A DNA stretch of 64,000 nt from Lachnospiraceae bacterium (lineage in GTDB: Bacteria > Bacillota > Clostridia > Lachnospirales > Lachnospiraceae): contig JAFUNK010000024.1 in the NCBI GenBank assembly GCA_017482205.1, positions 186,001 through 250,000 of the forward strand, given 5' to 3'. The notes beneath the pieces are model-generated. The model searched no databases and was not told the origin of the DNA. It was given only the letters and a program-made list of their open reading frames with translations. The position numbers were made by a program, and so were the translations under genes. This document shows positions 35,158 through 44,286 of this stretch, piece by piece (positions within the stretch are counted from its first letter, which is position 1; each line of letters starts with the position of its first letter).

Positions 35158-36471
35158 ATGAGCTTGTATGAAAAACTTGTAAGTGGAGAAGAAAAATTAT
35201 CACTGGTAGGTTTAGGTTATGTAGGTATGCCAATTGCCGTAGCCTTTGCGAAGAAGATTAAGGTAGTAGGTTTTGATTTAAATGAGAAGAAAATCGAACT
35301 TTACAAAAACGGTATCGACCCTACTAACGAAGTTGGTAATGAAGTTATCAAAAATACCACAGTAGAATTTACGGCAGATGCATCTAAACTGAAGGAGGCA
35401 AAATTCCATATTGTAGCAGTGCCTACTCCCGTAAATGATGACCATACACCAGACTTGACACCGGTAGAAGGTGCCAGCAGACTTTTGGGACAGAACCTGA
35501 CTAAGGGTTCTATTGTTGTATTTGAATCCACGGTATATCCCGGTGTGACCGAAGATATCTGTGTGCCGATTCTGGAAAAAGAATCCGGCTTAAAATGTGG
35601 CGTGGATTTCAAAATCGGTTACTCTCCGGAAAGAATTAACCCCGGTGACAAAGTTCACCGTTTAGAAACCATTACCAAGATTGTATCAGGTATGGACGAA
35701 GAATCTTTGGATGAAATTGCAAAGGTTTACGAACTGGTAGTAGATGCCGGTGTTTATCGTGCAGAATCCATCAAAGTAGCAGAAGCTGCAAAGGTAATCG
35801 AGAACAGCCAGCGTGATATTAATATCGCATTTATGAACGAATTATCTATTATCTTTAACAGAATGGGTATTGATACCCAGGCGGTATTAAAGGCGGCAGG
35901 CACTAAGTGGAACTTCCTTAAGTTCTATCCCGGTCTGGTAGGCGGACACTGTATCGGTGTTGACCCTTATTATTTGACCTACAAGGCAGAGCAGTTGGGT
36001 TATCACTCCCAGATTATCTTATCCGGTCGTCGTATTAATGACGATATGGGTAAATATGTGGCAGAGAGCCTTGTAAAGAACCTGATTAAAGCAGATTTAT
36101 CTGTTAAGAATGCCAAGGTGGCTATCTTAGGCTTTACCTTCAAGGAGAATTGTCCTGATACCAGAAATACCAAGATTATTGATATTTATAATGAATTAGT
36201 AGAATATGGAATTACTCCGTTGGTAGTAGACCCTGCGGCTGATGCAGAAGAGGCATTGCGCTTGTATGGTATTACTTTTGGTAAGATGGAAGATATTAAG
36301 GATATGGATGCGGTTGTAATTGCAGTAGCACATGAAGAATTCTTAAAGCTTACCAAAGAAGAGATTGCAGCATTTTATAACCCTGCCCACAATCAGAAAG
36401 TATTGCTGGATATAAAGGGATTGTTGGATAGGAAAGAATATCAGGAGGGATATTCATATTGGAGATTATAA
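35158..36471 (+). CDS. UDP-N-acetylglucosamine 6-dehydrogenase (TviB/WbpA family)
   Basis: The protein has 437 residues and oxidises C6 of a UDP-HexNAc to a uronic acid in two NAD-linked steps. LVGLGYVGMPIAVAF is the NAD site, VPTPVNDDHTPDL the substrate loop, GGHCIGVDPYYLTYKA contains the catalytic cysteine, and FTFKENCPDTRNTK is the C-terminal signature typical of TviB/WbpO. With the TviC-like epimerase at 37907 it should give UDP-GalNAcA. GAGAGGGATGG precedes the ATG. Codon use here is smoother than in its neighbours, suggesting high expression (impression only). Confidence 0.92.
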   Translation: MSLYEKLVSGEEKLSLVGLGYVGMPIAVAFAKKIKVVGFDLNEKKIELYKNGIDPTNEVGNEVIKNTTVEFTADASKLKEAKFHIVAVPTPVNDDHTPDLTPVEGASRLLGQNLTKGSIVVFESTVYPGVTEDICVPILEKESGLKCGVDFKIGYSPERINPGDKVHRLETITKIVSGMDEESLDEIAKVYELVVDAGVYRAESIKVAEAAKVIENSQRDINIAFMNELSIIFNRMGIDTQAVLKAAGTKWNFLKFYPGLVGGHCIGVDPYYLTYKAEQLGYHSQIILSGRRINDDMGKYVAESLVKNLIKADLSVKNAKVAILGFTFKENCPDTRNTKIIDIYNELVEYGITPLVVDPAADAEEALRLYGITFGKMEDIKDMDAVVIAVAHEEFLKLTKEEIAAFYNPAHNQKVLLDIKGLLDRKEYQEGYSYWRL

Positions 36472-37850
36472 AAAAGGATAAAAAGTCCTTATGGATATTG
36501 GTAGTTCTGGTAATAGCTTTTGTTGGCTGCTTTTTGATATTGGGTCCCGATATAAGTAGTGATTCTCATCAATATGTGGACATGCATATTCATAGAGAGC
36601 CGATGTATCCGTTATTTCTGGCACTGCTCAGGTTGGTGTTTGGGGAGTACTGGCTGACTGCGATGGGAATATTGCAGAATCTTTTTCTGACATTCAGCAT
36701 CTGGTATTTTGCAGAATATATAGCACAAAAGTTTGAACTGCGTTTTTGGGAAAAACTCATAGTGTTAGCTTTAGAATTAATGCCTCATATTGTAACACCA
36801 CTGGTTGCTGAAACAAATGTAGTTTTGGCGAATGCGGTCATGAGTGAGGGTATCAGCATGCCGCTGTTTACACTGTTTGTTGTGGCATGTCTGGAAATGC
36901 TTACGCAGACAGAACCCCAAAAGGCAAAGAAGGCGGCACTTATTGCACTGGGACTGGCGTTTGTATTAGCTTTGACGCGCGGACAAATGATGAGCAATAT
37001 TTTAGTATGGATGGTTGCATTGTGCGTCAAACTGATTTTACAGAAGAATTCCTTAAAAAAGAAATTGGTGCAGTTGGGAATAGTGTTTTTAATGGTTGCA
37101 GCAACATTTGCTGTACGGTCGGTATGTGTAAAAACCTATATGTATGCGGTGCACGGTCACTATATCGGTAATACCAACGGTACGGTGCACATGCTGGCAA
37201 ATATTTTGTATGCTTCTGATCGCGAAGATGGCGAAAATATTGAAGATGATGCGGCACGGGAAATGTTTTATTATGTATACGATATGGCGGAAGAGTACGG
37301 AGCCAATTATAAGTATGCGGGTGAAACTTTAACAGAGAAAGTAGCACATCTTGAGAAATGGCACAACACTATTAATTTTGAAATGTTGGAAGCACCCATG
37401 CGTCAGTATTTCAAGGAAAATGTCAGTGATGATTATATTATACAGGATATCTATTCTGATGAAATGGCAGGACAAATCATTGCAGGCATTTTGCCGAAGT
37501 GTCTGGGACAGTGGTTTGTCAACTATTTATTGCTTGCATGCTACGGACTGGTTCGCAGTATTGCAGTAGTACATCCACTGATCAATTGGATTGCCGGTGG
37601 ATTTTATGCGTTTGCAGTGATATTGACCGGATATGCGGTACGACAGAGCTGGAAAAAGGCAAAGAAGATTGACAGTATCGGCTGGTTTATGGGACTGACA
37701 TTACTTTGTATTCTGGCAAATGCCTTTTCGGTATCTTTGATTATCATGCCGATTTCGAGATATATGATATATAATTTTCCTATGTTTTATACAGCATTGG
37801 GAGTTTTGCTACTCATGCTGTTTAGAAAGAAAAAGCATAATAAGAGATAG
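36459..37850 (+). CDS. Polytopic membrane protein, GT-C-like
   Basis: The protein has 463 residues and about ten membrane segments. The first outer loop reads GPDISSDSHQYVDMHIHREP, followed by MYPLFLALLRLVFG. The acidic first loop and the E-P-x-Y-P-L-F motif are typical of GT39/GT-C-like glycosyltransferases that use polyprenyl-linked donors. Another outer region of about 110 residues lies between segments near residues 225-335. The start is TTG 36459, supported by AGGAGGG at 36443-36449; no upstream ATG is available. It overlaps the dehydrogenase gene by 13 bases. Donor and acceptor are unknown. Confidence 0.72.
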   Translation: MEIIKKDKKSLWILVVLVIAFVGCFLILGPDISSDSHQYVDMHIHREPMYPLFLALLRLVFGEYWLTAMGILQNLFLTFSIWYFAEYIAQKFELRFWEKLIVLALELMPHIVTPLVAETNVVLANAVMSEGISMPLFTLFVVACLEMLTQTEPQKAKKAALIALGLAFVLALTRGQMMSNILVWMVALCVKLILQKNSLKKKLVQLGIVFLMVAATFAVRSVCVKTYMYAVHGHYIGNTNGTVHMLANILYASDREDGENIEDDAAREMFYYVYDMAEEYGANYKYAGETLTEKVAHLEKWHNTINFEMLEAPMRQYFKENVSDDYIIQDIYSDEMAGQIIAGILPKCLGQWFVNYLLLACYGLVRSIAVVHPLINWIAGGFYAFAVILTGYAVRQSWKKAKKIDSIGWFMGLTLLCILANAFSVSLIIMPISRYMIYNFPMFYTALGVLLLMLFRKKKHNKR

Positions 37851-37906
37851 AAACAAGGTTTTATTCTAAGAACAGACTGCTGTTCGGCAGTAGAAAGAGG
37901 AAAATC

Positions 37907-38881
37907 ATGGGATATAAGAATTTGAAATTTAATGATAACAGTGTATTTTTAGTAACCGGTGGTGCCGGATTTATTGGTTCTAATCTGTGTGAAGCCATTA
38001 TTGAGATGGGATATACCGTAAGATGTCTGGACAACCTTTCCACCGGTAACTATGACAATATTGCACATCTGGAAGGGAATGACAGATTTACCTTTATCAA
38101 GGGCGATATCAGGGATTTGGATACCTGTATGGATGCCTGCAAGGGTGTGGACTATGTGTTAAACCAGGCTGCATGGGGCAGTGTACCCAGAAGTATTGAA
38201 ATGCCTCTTCTTTACGAGGAAATCAATATTCGCGGTACTTTAAACATGATGGAAGCTGCAAGACAGAACGGTGTAAAGAAATTTGTATATGCTTCCAGTT
38301 CCTCTGTATACGGTGACCATCCCGTGCTTCCCAAAAAAGAAGGTCAGGAAGGAAATCTCCTTTCTCCTTATGCACTGACCAAGAGAGTAGATGAAGAATA
38401 CGGTAAACTCTACAAGAAGCTGTATGGATTGGATACCTATGGCCTGAGATATTTTAATGTATTCGGCAGAAGACAGAATCCTGAAGGTATGTATGCAGCA
38501 GTTATTCCCAAATTTATCAAGTTATTATTAAACGAAGAAGTGCCTACTATTAATGGTGATGGTAGACAGTCCCGCGATTTTACTTATATTGACAATGTAA
38601 TTGAAGCAAACTTAAAGGCTTGTCTGGCATCAAGCGAGGCAGGCGGAGAAGCTTTCAATATTGGTGCAGGCGGCAGAGAATTTTTAATTGATATTTACAA
38701 TGCCCTGTGTAAAGCGCTGGATAAAGATATTGAACCCATTTATGGTCCTGCACGTGCAGGTGACATTAGGGATTCCAATGCAGATATTACCAAGGCAAGA
38801 GAGTTGTTGGGTTATGATCCGGAGTATGATTTCGCAAAGGGGATTGCACTGGCGATTGACTGGTACAAGGAAAATCTGTAA
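37907..38881 (+). CDS. UDP-GlcNAc/GlcNAcA C4-epimerase (TviC/WbpP-like)
   Basis: The protein has 324 residues, an extended SDR. VTGGAGFIGSNLCEAI binds NAD, ASSSSVYGDHP carries the catalytic Ser, YALTKRVDEEY gives Tyr-x3-Lys, and RYFNVFGRRQNPEG is the family C-terminal motif. LNQAAWGSVPRSIEMP matches TviC/WbpP, enzymes that epimerise N-acetylated UDP-sugars. Together with the TviB-like enzyme it forms the two-step route to UDP-GalNAcA known from Vi antigen synthesis. The membrane protein gene lies between the two. AGAGGAAAA is the ribosome binding site. Confidence 0.92.
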   Translation: MGYKNLKFNDNSVFLVTGGAGFIGSNLCEAIIEMGYTVRCLDNLSTGNYDNIAHLEGNDRFTFIKGDIRDLDTCMDACKGVDYVLNQAAWGSVPRSIEMPLLYEEINIRGTLNMMEAARQNGVKKFVYASSSSVYGDHPVLPKKEGQEGNLLSPYALTKRVDEEYGKLYKKLYGLDTYGLRYFNVFGRRQNPEGMYAAVIPKFIKLLLNEEVPTINGDGRQSRDFTYIDNVIEANLKACLASSEAGGEAFNIGAGGREFLIDIYNALCKALDKDIEPIYGPARAGDIRDSNADITKARELLGYDPEYDFAKGIALAIDWYKENL

Positions 38882-38940
38882 TGAGCGGAAGATAAGGGAC
38901 TGACTTTATATGTCGGGTTAATTTGGCGTGGAGGAACTTT

Positions 38941-39861
38941 ATGCGATATAAGGTTGTAGTATTTGGGGTCAAAGATACCTCAGAAAATATAGTATCTTTC
39001 ATACAGGAAAATATCTGTCCGGTGGATTTAGTGATTACCATCAGTTCTGAGGTAACCAAGAAAAATCAGATATCCGGATATAAAGGATTATCTGTTTTAA
39101 CCGAAAAATATGGCATTCCCGTGCACGAAGCAGACAGTTATTTCCTGACAGATGAAAAAACGCAGAAGTTCCTGGCGGAAAATGAATTTGAAATCGGTAT
39201 TTCCATGGGATGGCAGAGACTGATTCCTACTTCCGTACTGGATAAGTTTAAATACGGTATTTATGGATTTCACGGTAATTGTGGCTACTTACCTTTCGGC
39301 AGAGGCCGTTCTCCACTGAACTGGTCCATTATTTTGGGCGATACCCGATTTAATTTAAATATGTTCCGTTATGATGAAAAAGCGGACAGCCCTAATGTAT
39401 TTGCAACGGAGATGTTTTCTATTACACCCCATGACGATATTCGGACTGCACAGTACAAAAACATGATTTGCTCCAAAAATCTGATTCGAAAGCTACTGAA
39501 AGCATATGAAACCGGCAGTATTGAAATAAGAACCGAATCCAAGGATTTTGATTCATGGTATGAGAAACGTACGGCGGCGGATGGAAAAGTAGATTTCCAT
39601 GCAAGAACCAGAGAAATTTACAATCTGATTCGCGGTGTGGCTGCACCTTTTCCGGGAGCATTTGCTTTTGCAGGTGATAGAAAAGTGGTTATTTGGGAAG
39701 CAGTTCCTTTCGATGAAATGATAGACTTTTCAAAGTATGCACCGGGGGAAGTCATAGATGTATTTGACGGACATCCTATTGTGCGTACAGTGGACGGTTC
39801 CCTGCTTATCCGCAAATACGAGGCAGAAGAGGTTTTGCAGACGGGAGATATTTTGAAATAA
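38941..39861 (+). CDS. Formyltransferase-like protein acting on a sugar (putative)
   Basis: The protein has 306 residues. The middle region IYGFHGNCGYLPFGRGRSPL followed by NWSIILGD resembles the catalytic stretch of 10-formyl-THF transferases (x-x-H-x-x-x-L-P-x-x-R-G-x-x-P), and YDEKADSP supplies the acidic residue. The asparagine that usually sits two residues before the histidine is glycine here, a variant also seen in some sugar formyltransferases. A C-terminal OB-like part follows (VIDVFDGHPIVRTVDGS). In this setting it probably N-formylates an amino sugar nucleotide. The start is ATG 38941 with GGAGG at 38930-38934; an upstream in-frame codon at 38923 lies ahead of that site. Confidence 0.78.
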   Translation: MRYKVVVFGVKDTSENIVSFIQENICPVDLVITISSEVTKKNQISGYKGLSVLTEKYGIPVHEADSYFLTDEKTQKFLAENEFEIGISMGWQRLIPTSVLDKFKYGIYGFHGNCGYLPFGRGRSPLNWSIILGDTRFNLNMFRYDEKADSPNVFATEMFSITPHDDIRTAQYKNMICSKNLIRKLLKAYETGSIEIRTESKDFDSWYEKRTAADGKVDFHARTREIYNLIRGVAAPFPGAFAFAGDRKVVIWEAVPFDEMIDFSKYAPGEVIDVFDGHPIVRTVDGSLLIRKYEAEEVLQTGDILK

Positions 39862-39933
39862 GTGCATGATTGCGGGTACAAGAATTTAGAGCGTACAAAC
39901 GCTGGCGGGTTTGGATGAAGAGGAAATATAGTT

Positions 39934-40677
39934 ATGAAAATTGCAGTTCGTATGGATGATATTACGCCGGATATGGATTGGGAAAGATTTCTGGCTTTTA
40001 AAGAAATTCTGGATGCCCACGGTATCAAACCCTTGATTGGAGTGGTGCCGGACAACCGGGATGAAAATCTGCACAGAGCAAAAGAAGCCGGCGATTTCTG
40101 GGAATACATAAAGGAATTGCAGGAAAACGGCTGGAGCATTGCACTCCATGGCTGGCAGCATATTTATACGACTAAAAAAGGTGGCTTGTTTCCTTTAAAC
40201 CGCTTTTCCGAGTTTGCAGGGGTATCTTATGAAAAACAAAAGGAAATGCTGCAAAACGGAACAGAAATTTTAAAACAGCATGGTATCCATACGGATATGT
40301 TTATGGCACCGGCACATTCCTATGACAAAAACACTCTGAGGGCATTGATAGAGTTGGGATATACCTGTATGACGGACGGATTCGGCAAAACGCCTTATGT
40401 CAGGGAGGGACTGACTTTTTATCCCATATCCTTTATGATGGGACAAAGCCTGAAAAAGAGAAAGGGTTATACCACGATGGTAGTACATGCCAATGAAATC
40501 AGTGTTGAGGGCATGGCACGTTATCAAAAGATGTTTGAGGAACATAAGGATAAGTTTATTTCCTACCAAGAATATCTGCAACAGAAAAGTGTCAAAAGAG
40601 GTGCATTGGGACGTTGCAGGGAATATATACTGGCAAATGCAAAGAGATTGCTGGTAAAGTTAAAGGACACGATGTGA
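39934..40677 (+). CDS. DUF2334-like polysaccharide deacetylase-fold protein
   Basis: The protein has 247 residues. It has the NodB-type metal site: MDDITPD near the N-terminus (Asp-Asp) and IALHGWQHIY (His-x3-His), followed by FMAPAHSYDKNT. Such proteins hydrolyse N-acetyl groups on sugars, and the DUF2334 group is the closest pattern I recognise. No signal peptide or membrane anchor is visible, so it probably acts inside the cell on a sugar nucleotide or lipid-linked intermediate. That would free an amine for the formyltransferase just upstream (inference). A small hairpin AGCGT/ACGCT lies in the gap at 39889-39902. Confidence 0.75.
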   Translation: MKIAVRMDDITPDMDWERFLAFKEILDAHGIKPLIGVVPDNRDENLHRAKEAGDFWEYIKELQENGWSIALHGWQHIYTTKKGGLFPLNRFSEFAGVSYEKQKEMLQNGTEILKQHGIHTDMFMAPAHSYDKNTLRALIELGYTCMTDGFGKTPYVREGLTFYPISFMMGQSLKKRKGYTTMVVHANEISVEGMARYQKMFEEHKDKFISYQEYLQQKSVKRGALGRCREYILANAKRLLVKLKDTM

Positions 40678-40735
40678 CAATGGTGTCATGTTGTGTAATG
40701 CATTGCATGCGACTGATAAGAAAGGGAGCAACAAT

Positions 40736-42994
40736 ATGAGTGAACCTATCAGAGTCCTCCATGTATTAGGGGGCCTAAGTTTGGGCGGTGCGGAAAGCCG
40801 CATTATGGACTTGTACCGCAATATTAACAGGGAAGAATTGCAGTTTGATTTTTTGGTGCATTCCGCCAAAGAAGAACATTTTGATAAAGAAATTTTAGCT
40901 TTGGGAGGGAATGTGTATCGCATTCCCCGTTTTAAAATCTACAACTGGTTTCATTACAAAAAAGCTCTAAAGCATTTTTTTGCAGAACACAAAGAGTTCA
41001 GGGCAGTGCACGGACATATGACCAGTACGGCCTCTATTTATTTGCCGATAGCCAAAAAAGCAGGGGTGCCCATTACCCTTGCACATGCCAGAAGCGCAGG
41101 CGTACCCGGCGGGTTAAAGGGAATTTTGACAAAGTGGCTCAGAAGTTCCTTAAAGAAAAAAACAGATTATTGTCTGGCGTGCTCCAAAGAAGCCGGAGAG
41201 GCCGTGTTTGGAAAAAAATGGTCTGATAAAGGCAGGGTAGAAGTAATACCCAATGCGATTGCTGCAAAGAAATATGTTTATGACGAGAGTATCAGAAATG
41301 CAATGCGGGCGGAGCTGGGCGTAGAAGACAAATTGGTTATCGGTCATGTGGGTAGCTTTAGAGAGCCTAAGAATCATGTGTTCCTGATACAGATATTTGC
41401 AGAAATTTATAAAAAAAGACCGGATGCGGTACTTCTTCTTTTGGGAGAAGGGGCACTGATGGAACAGATAAAGAAGCAGGTGGAAGATGTCGGACTGAAG
41501 GACGTTGTAAAATTCTTGGGTAATCAGGGAAATGTAAGTCCGTATTATCAGGCGATGGATTATCTGGTATTTCCATCCCTGTTTGAAGGCCTGCCGGGGA
41601 CGGTTGTGGAGGCACAAACAGCAGGGCTTCGTTGTCTGATTTCAGATACCATTACCAAAGAAGTGCAGATAACAGAACTGGTAGAAAGTTATAGCCTGGA
41701 CAGGTCTGCCACGGAGTGGGCAGAACAGGTTCTGTCCCATTGTGGATATGAACGGGAAAGCCGGCTTAGTGATGTGGAAAAAGCCGGGTTTGATATTGGT
41801 GCACAGATAGAGAGATACAAGGAAATCTATCGTAAAAATGTATTGCTGATGGTGCCGCTTCTGCATCAGGGCGGATTTGAGCGTATCTGTGCCATGACAG
41901 CACATCTGATTAAAGATATGTGCAATGTGAGGATTGCAGTCTTTAGTTCGAAGAATATGTTTTATGATGTAACCGGGCTGGAGGTCATAGACTTAAATCT
42001 GGGAAGTACGCCGGGAATAGTGGGGAAGGTGCTCAATGTTTTTAAAAGAAGAGTACGTGTCCGTAAATTGAAGAGAGAGAAGAACATTCATATCACATAC
42101 AGTTTCGGTATGACTGCCAACTTGGTGAATTCTATTTCAAAAGTAAATGATGAAATATGGATTGGTATCCGTAGTTATGGTGATTTGGAAAATAAAAAGC
42201 AGATGAAGCTTTTTTGCAAGAATGCAGACAGGGTGATTTGTTGTACTAAGGTAATGAAAGACGAACTGGCAGAGATGTATCATCCAAAACAGGTGGATAT
42301 CCTGTACAATCCCTGTGATACCCAGAAGATAAAGTTACTGGCAGCAGAAGCTGTTTGTAAAGAACATGAAGACTTTTTCGCTGATGGCGGACAGGTGATT
42401 GCTTCTATGAGCCGTGAGGATGATGTAAAGGGGTTCTGGCATTTGATTAAGGCATTTTCACTGGTAAAGAAAGAACTGCCTGCCGCGAAACTGATGATAG
42501 TAGGAGACGGTACTTTTATAGAGTATAAGAAATTGGCAGAGGACCTTGGTATACAGGAGAGTGTTTTATTTACTGGAGTGCAGAAAAATCCGTTTTCTTA
42601 TTTACACAAAGTATCTTTATACATTATGACTTCTGTACTGGAAGGGTTCCCTAATGCATTGGTAGAAGCAATGGCGGTGGGAGTACCGGTTATGTCGGTA
42701 AACTGTAAAACCGGACCTGCGGAAATTTTCGTGGAAGAGTATAAAAAAGCTGATGACCAGCACGCGGTATATGAAGGGGAGTACGGAGTATTATTGCCGG
42801 TTATCAATCCGGTGAAAAATCTGAATGCCGGGGAGATTGAGGAAGAAGAAAAAATAATGGCAGAACAAGCTTTGCGGATATTGCAGGATAAAGATAAAAT
42901 TGATGCAATGAAGGAGGCTGCGGCAAAGAGAAGTGAAGTATATTCTGTAGCCAGCTATTTGAAGCAGGTGACAGACTGGATAAACCAAGCGTAG
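40736..42994 (+). CDS. Double GT4 glycosyltransferase
   Basis: The protein has 752 residues, two complete GT-B glycosyltransferase modules in one chain. Module 1 (about 1-365) starts RVLHVLGGLSLGGAESRIMD and has FPSLFEGLPGTVVEAQTAG. Module 2 (about 370-752) starts LLMVPLLHQGGFERICAM and has MTSVLEGFPNALVEAMAVG. Both keep the E-x7-E motif, so both could be active. It probably adds two successive sugars. The start is ATG 40736 with GGGAG at 40724-40728; in-frame codons back to 40688 lack a site. It is the last gene before the terminator at 43000. A fusion of two once-separate genes is the simplest origin. Confidence 0.88.
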   Translation: MSEPIRVLHVLGGLSLGGAESRIMDLYRNINREELQFDFLVHSAKEEHFDKEILALGGNVYRIPRFKIYNWFHYKKALKHFFAEHKEFRAVHGHMTSTASIYLPIAKKAGVPITLAHARSAGVPGGLKGILTKWLRSSLKKKTDYCLACSKEAGEAVFGKKWSDKGRVEVIPNAIAAKKYVYDESIRNAMRAELGVEDKLVIGHVGSFREPKNHVFLIQIFAEIYKKRPDAVLLLLGEGALMEQIKKQVEDVGLKDVVKFLGNQGNVSPYYQAMDYLVFPSLFEGLPGTVVEAQTAGLRCLISDTITKEVQITELVESYSLDRSATEWAEQVLSHCGYERESRLSDVEKAGFDIGAQIERYKEIYRKNVLLMVPLLHQGGFERICAMTAHLIKDMCNVRIAVFSSKNMFYDVTGLEVIDLNLGSTPGIVGKVLNVFKRRVRVRKLKREKNIHITYSFGMTANLVNSISKVNDEIWIGIRSYGDLENKKQMKLFCKNADRVICCTKVMKDELAEMYHPKQVDILYNPCDTQKIKLLAAEAVCKEHEDFFADGGQVIASMSREDDVKGFWHLIKAFSLVKKELPAAKLMIVGDGTFIEYKKLAEDLGIQESVLFTGVQKNPFSYLHKVSLYIMTSVLEGFPNALVEAMAVGVPVMSVNCKTGPAEIFVEEYKKADDQHAVYEGEYGVLLPVINPVKNLNAGEIEEEEKIMAEQALRILQDKDKIDAMKEAAAKRSEVYSVASYLKQVTDWINQA

Positions 42995-42999
42995 AAAAG

Positions 43000-43043
43000 A
43001 AAGACTGTTATGGAGAAAAGATGTGCCCATAGCGGTCTTTTTT
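43000..43043 (+). terminator. Intrinsic terminator
   Basis: AAAGACTGTTATGG (43000-43013) pairs over all 14 positions (two G-U pairs) with 43027-43040. A 13-base loop separates the arms, and six Ts occupy 43038-43043. It begins six bases after the stop of the double GT4 gene and ends 47 bases before a strong promoter, so it divides the locus into two transcription units. It is the only convincing intrinsic terminator I see in the window. Confidence 0.88.
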
Positions 43044-43090
43044 GATTGGGAAAAGGTCTGCCGGACAAGTATAGGTTTCCAGTTCTTTGT

Positions 43091-43119
43091 TTGACTGGAA
43101 TTGACTATTGTGATATAGT
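43091..43119 (+). promoter_or_regulatory. Promoter candidate for the third glycan transcription unit
   Basis: TTGACT (43091-43096), a 17-base spacer and TGA plus TATAGT (43114-43119) form the best -35 and extended -10 pair in the window. A second TTGACT at 43101-43106 is too close to serve this -10. Transcription would start near 43126, with ATG at 43170. Confidence 0.7.
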
Positions 43120-43169
43120 ATTCTAGAAGAAAAATGGGTGGATTTTGCTCAAAACAGGGTGGCTGTAAA

Positions 43170-44273
43170 ATGATGCGAAAAATAGTATTTCATCTAAATT
43201 GTCTGGAACAGGGCGGTGCAGAACGTGTGGTAACAACATTGGCCAACCGCTTTGTAAAAGAAGGGTATCAGGTATATATTGCAACAGAGTGGACTGCGGA
43301 AAATGAGTTTGCCATAGATGAGCGGATAAAAAGAGTACATGTGGGGCTTACTGAGAATCAGGAAAAGAAATCCAGAAAAATTCAGTTTTTCATCAGAATT
43401 AAAAACCTGCGTAAATTTCTGAAACAGGAAAAGCCGGATATGGTAATTGCTTTTGCGCAGAAGGCTAATTACCGGGCATTGATGGCAACGCGGTTTACAA
43501 GGATTCCCGTAATTGTATCAGTCAGAACCGACCCTTATCTGCATTACGTGAACAGGTCGGATAAACTGTTAATTCCTCTGTTATATCCTAAGGCGGCAGG
43601 GAATGTATTCCAGACAGTGGGGGCAAAGGAGTTTTTTGCAGAGAAGATACAGAAAAAATCAAGGATTATTTTAAACCCCATCAATGATAAATATATAGGA
43701 GTATCAAAACCGGCAAGCCGCAGAAAAGCAGTGGTGCAGTCCGGCAGACTGGTAGACTTCAAAAACCAGTTAATGTTAATTGAAGCATTTATGCTGGTAT
43801 ATGAAAAACATCCGGATTATGTATTGGAAATCTACGGTGGAGATTCTTATGACGGTACAAAGGAACTGCTGGAAGAAAGTATTGCAAGAAATAAAGCAGA
43901 AGATTTTATAAGACTTATGGGTGCCAGCGACAGTCTGGAGAAGGATTTGGCGGATGCGGCAGTATTTGCTTTTTCATCAGACTGGGAAGGATTGCCCAAT
44001 GCGTTGATGGAGGCTATGGCACTGGGGCTGCCTATTGTAGCAACGGATTGTCCCTGTGGTGGTCCCGCGACGTTGATAGAGGATGGTGAGAACGGTCTGT
44101 TAGTACCGATTAAGGATCCCGAGGCGTTGGCAGTCGGCATTAATCGTCTGATAGAAGAACCGCAACTGGCAGAAAAGTTGGGAGACAATGCCCGTAAAAT
44201 AGCGGAGATTGCAAACACAGATGCGATTTGCGGACAGTGGAGAGACTATATAGAGGAACTTTGCAGAAAATAA
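43170..44273 (+). CDS. Family 4 glycosyltransferase
   Basis: The protein has 367 residues with a GT-B fold. It opens IVFHLNCLEQGGAERVVTTLA, typical of GT4 enzymes with a G-G-A-E-R loop, and ends with SSDWEGLPNALMEAMALG (E-x7-E) and ATDCPCGGPATLI. It is a sibling of the GT4 at 46960, with which it shares the start and end motifs. The start is ATG 43170 (or 43173), with AGGGTGG just upstream. The in-frame codon at 43134 falls within a few bases of the expected transcription start and is unlikely. It is the first gene of the third transcription unit. Confidence 0.9.
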   Translation: MMRKIVFHLNCLEQGGAERVVTTLANRFVKEGYQVYIATEWTAENEFAIDERIKRVHVGLTENQEKKSRKIQFFIRIKNLRKFLKQEKPDMVIAFAQKANYRALMATRFTRIPVIVSVRTDPYLHYVNRSDKLLIPLLYPKAAGNVFQTVGAKEFFAEKIQKKSRIILNPINDKYIGVSKPASRRKAVVQSGRLVDFKNQLMLIEAFMLVYEKHPDYVLEIYGGDSYDGTKELLEESIARNKAEDFIRLMGASDSLEKDLADAAVFAFSSDWEGLPNALMEAMALGLPIVATDCPCGGPATLIEDGENGLLVPIKDPEALAVGINRLIEEPQLAEKLGDNARKIAEIANTDAICGQWRDYIEELCRK

Positions 44274-44286
44274 GTGAGGAAAGAAT

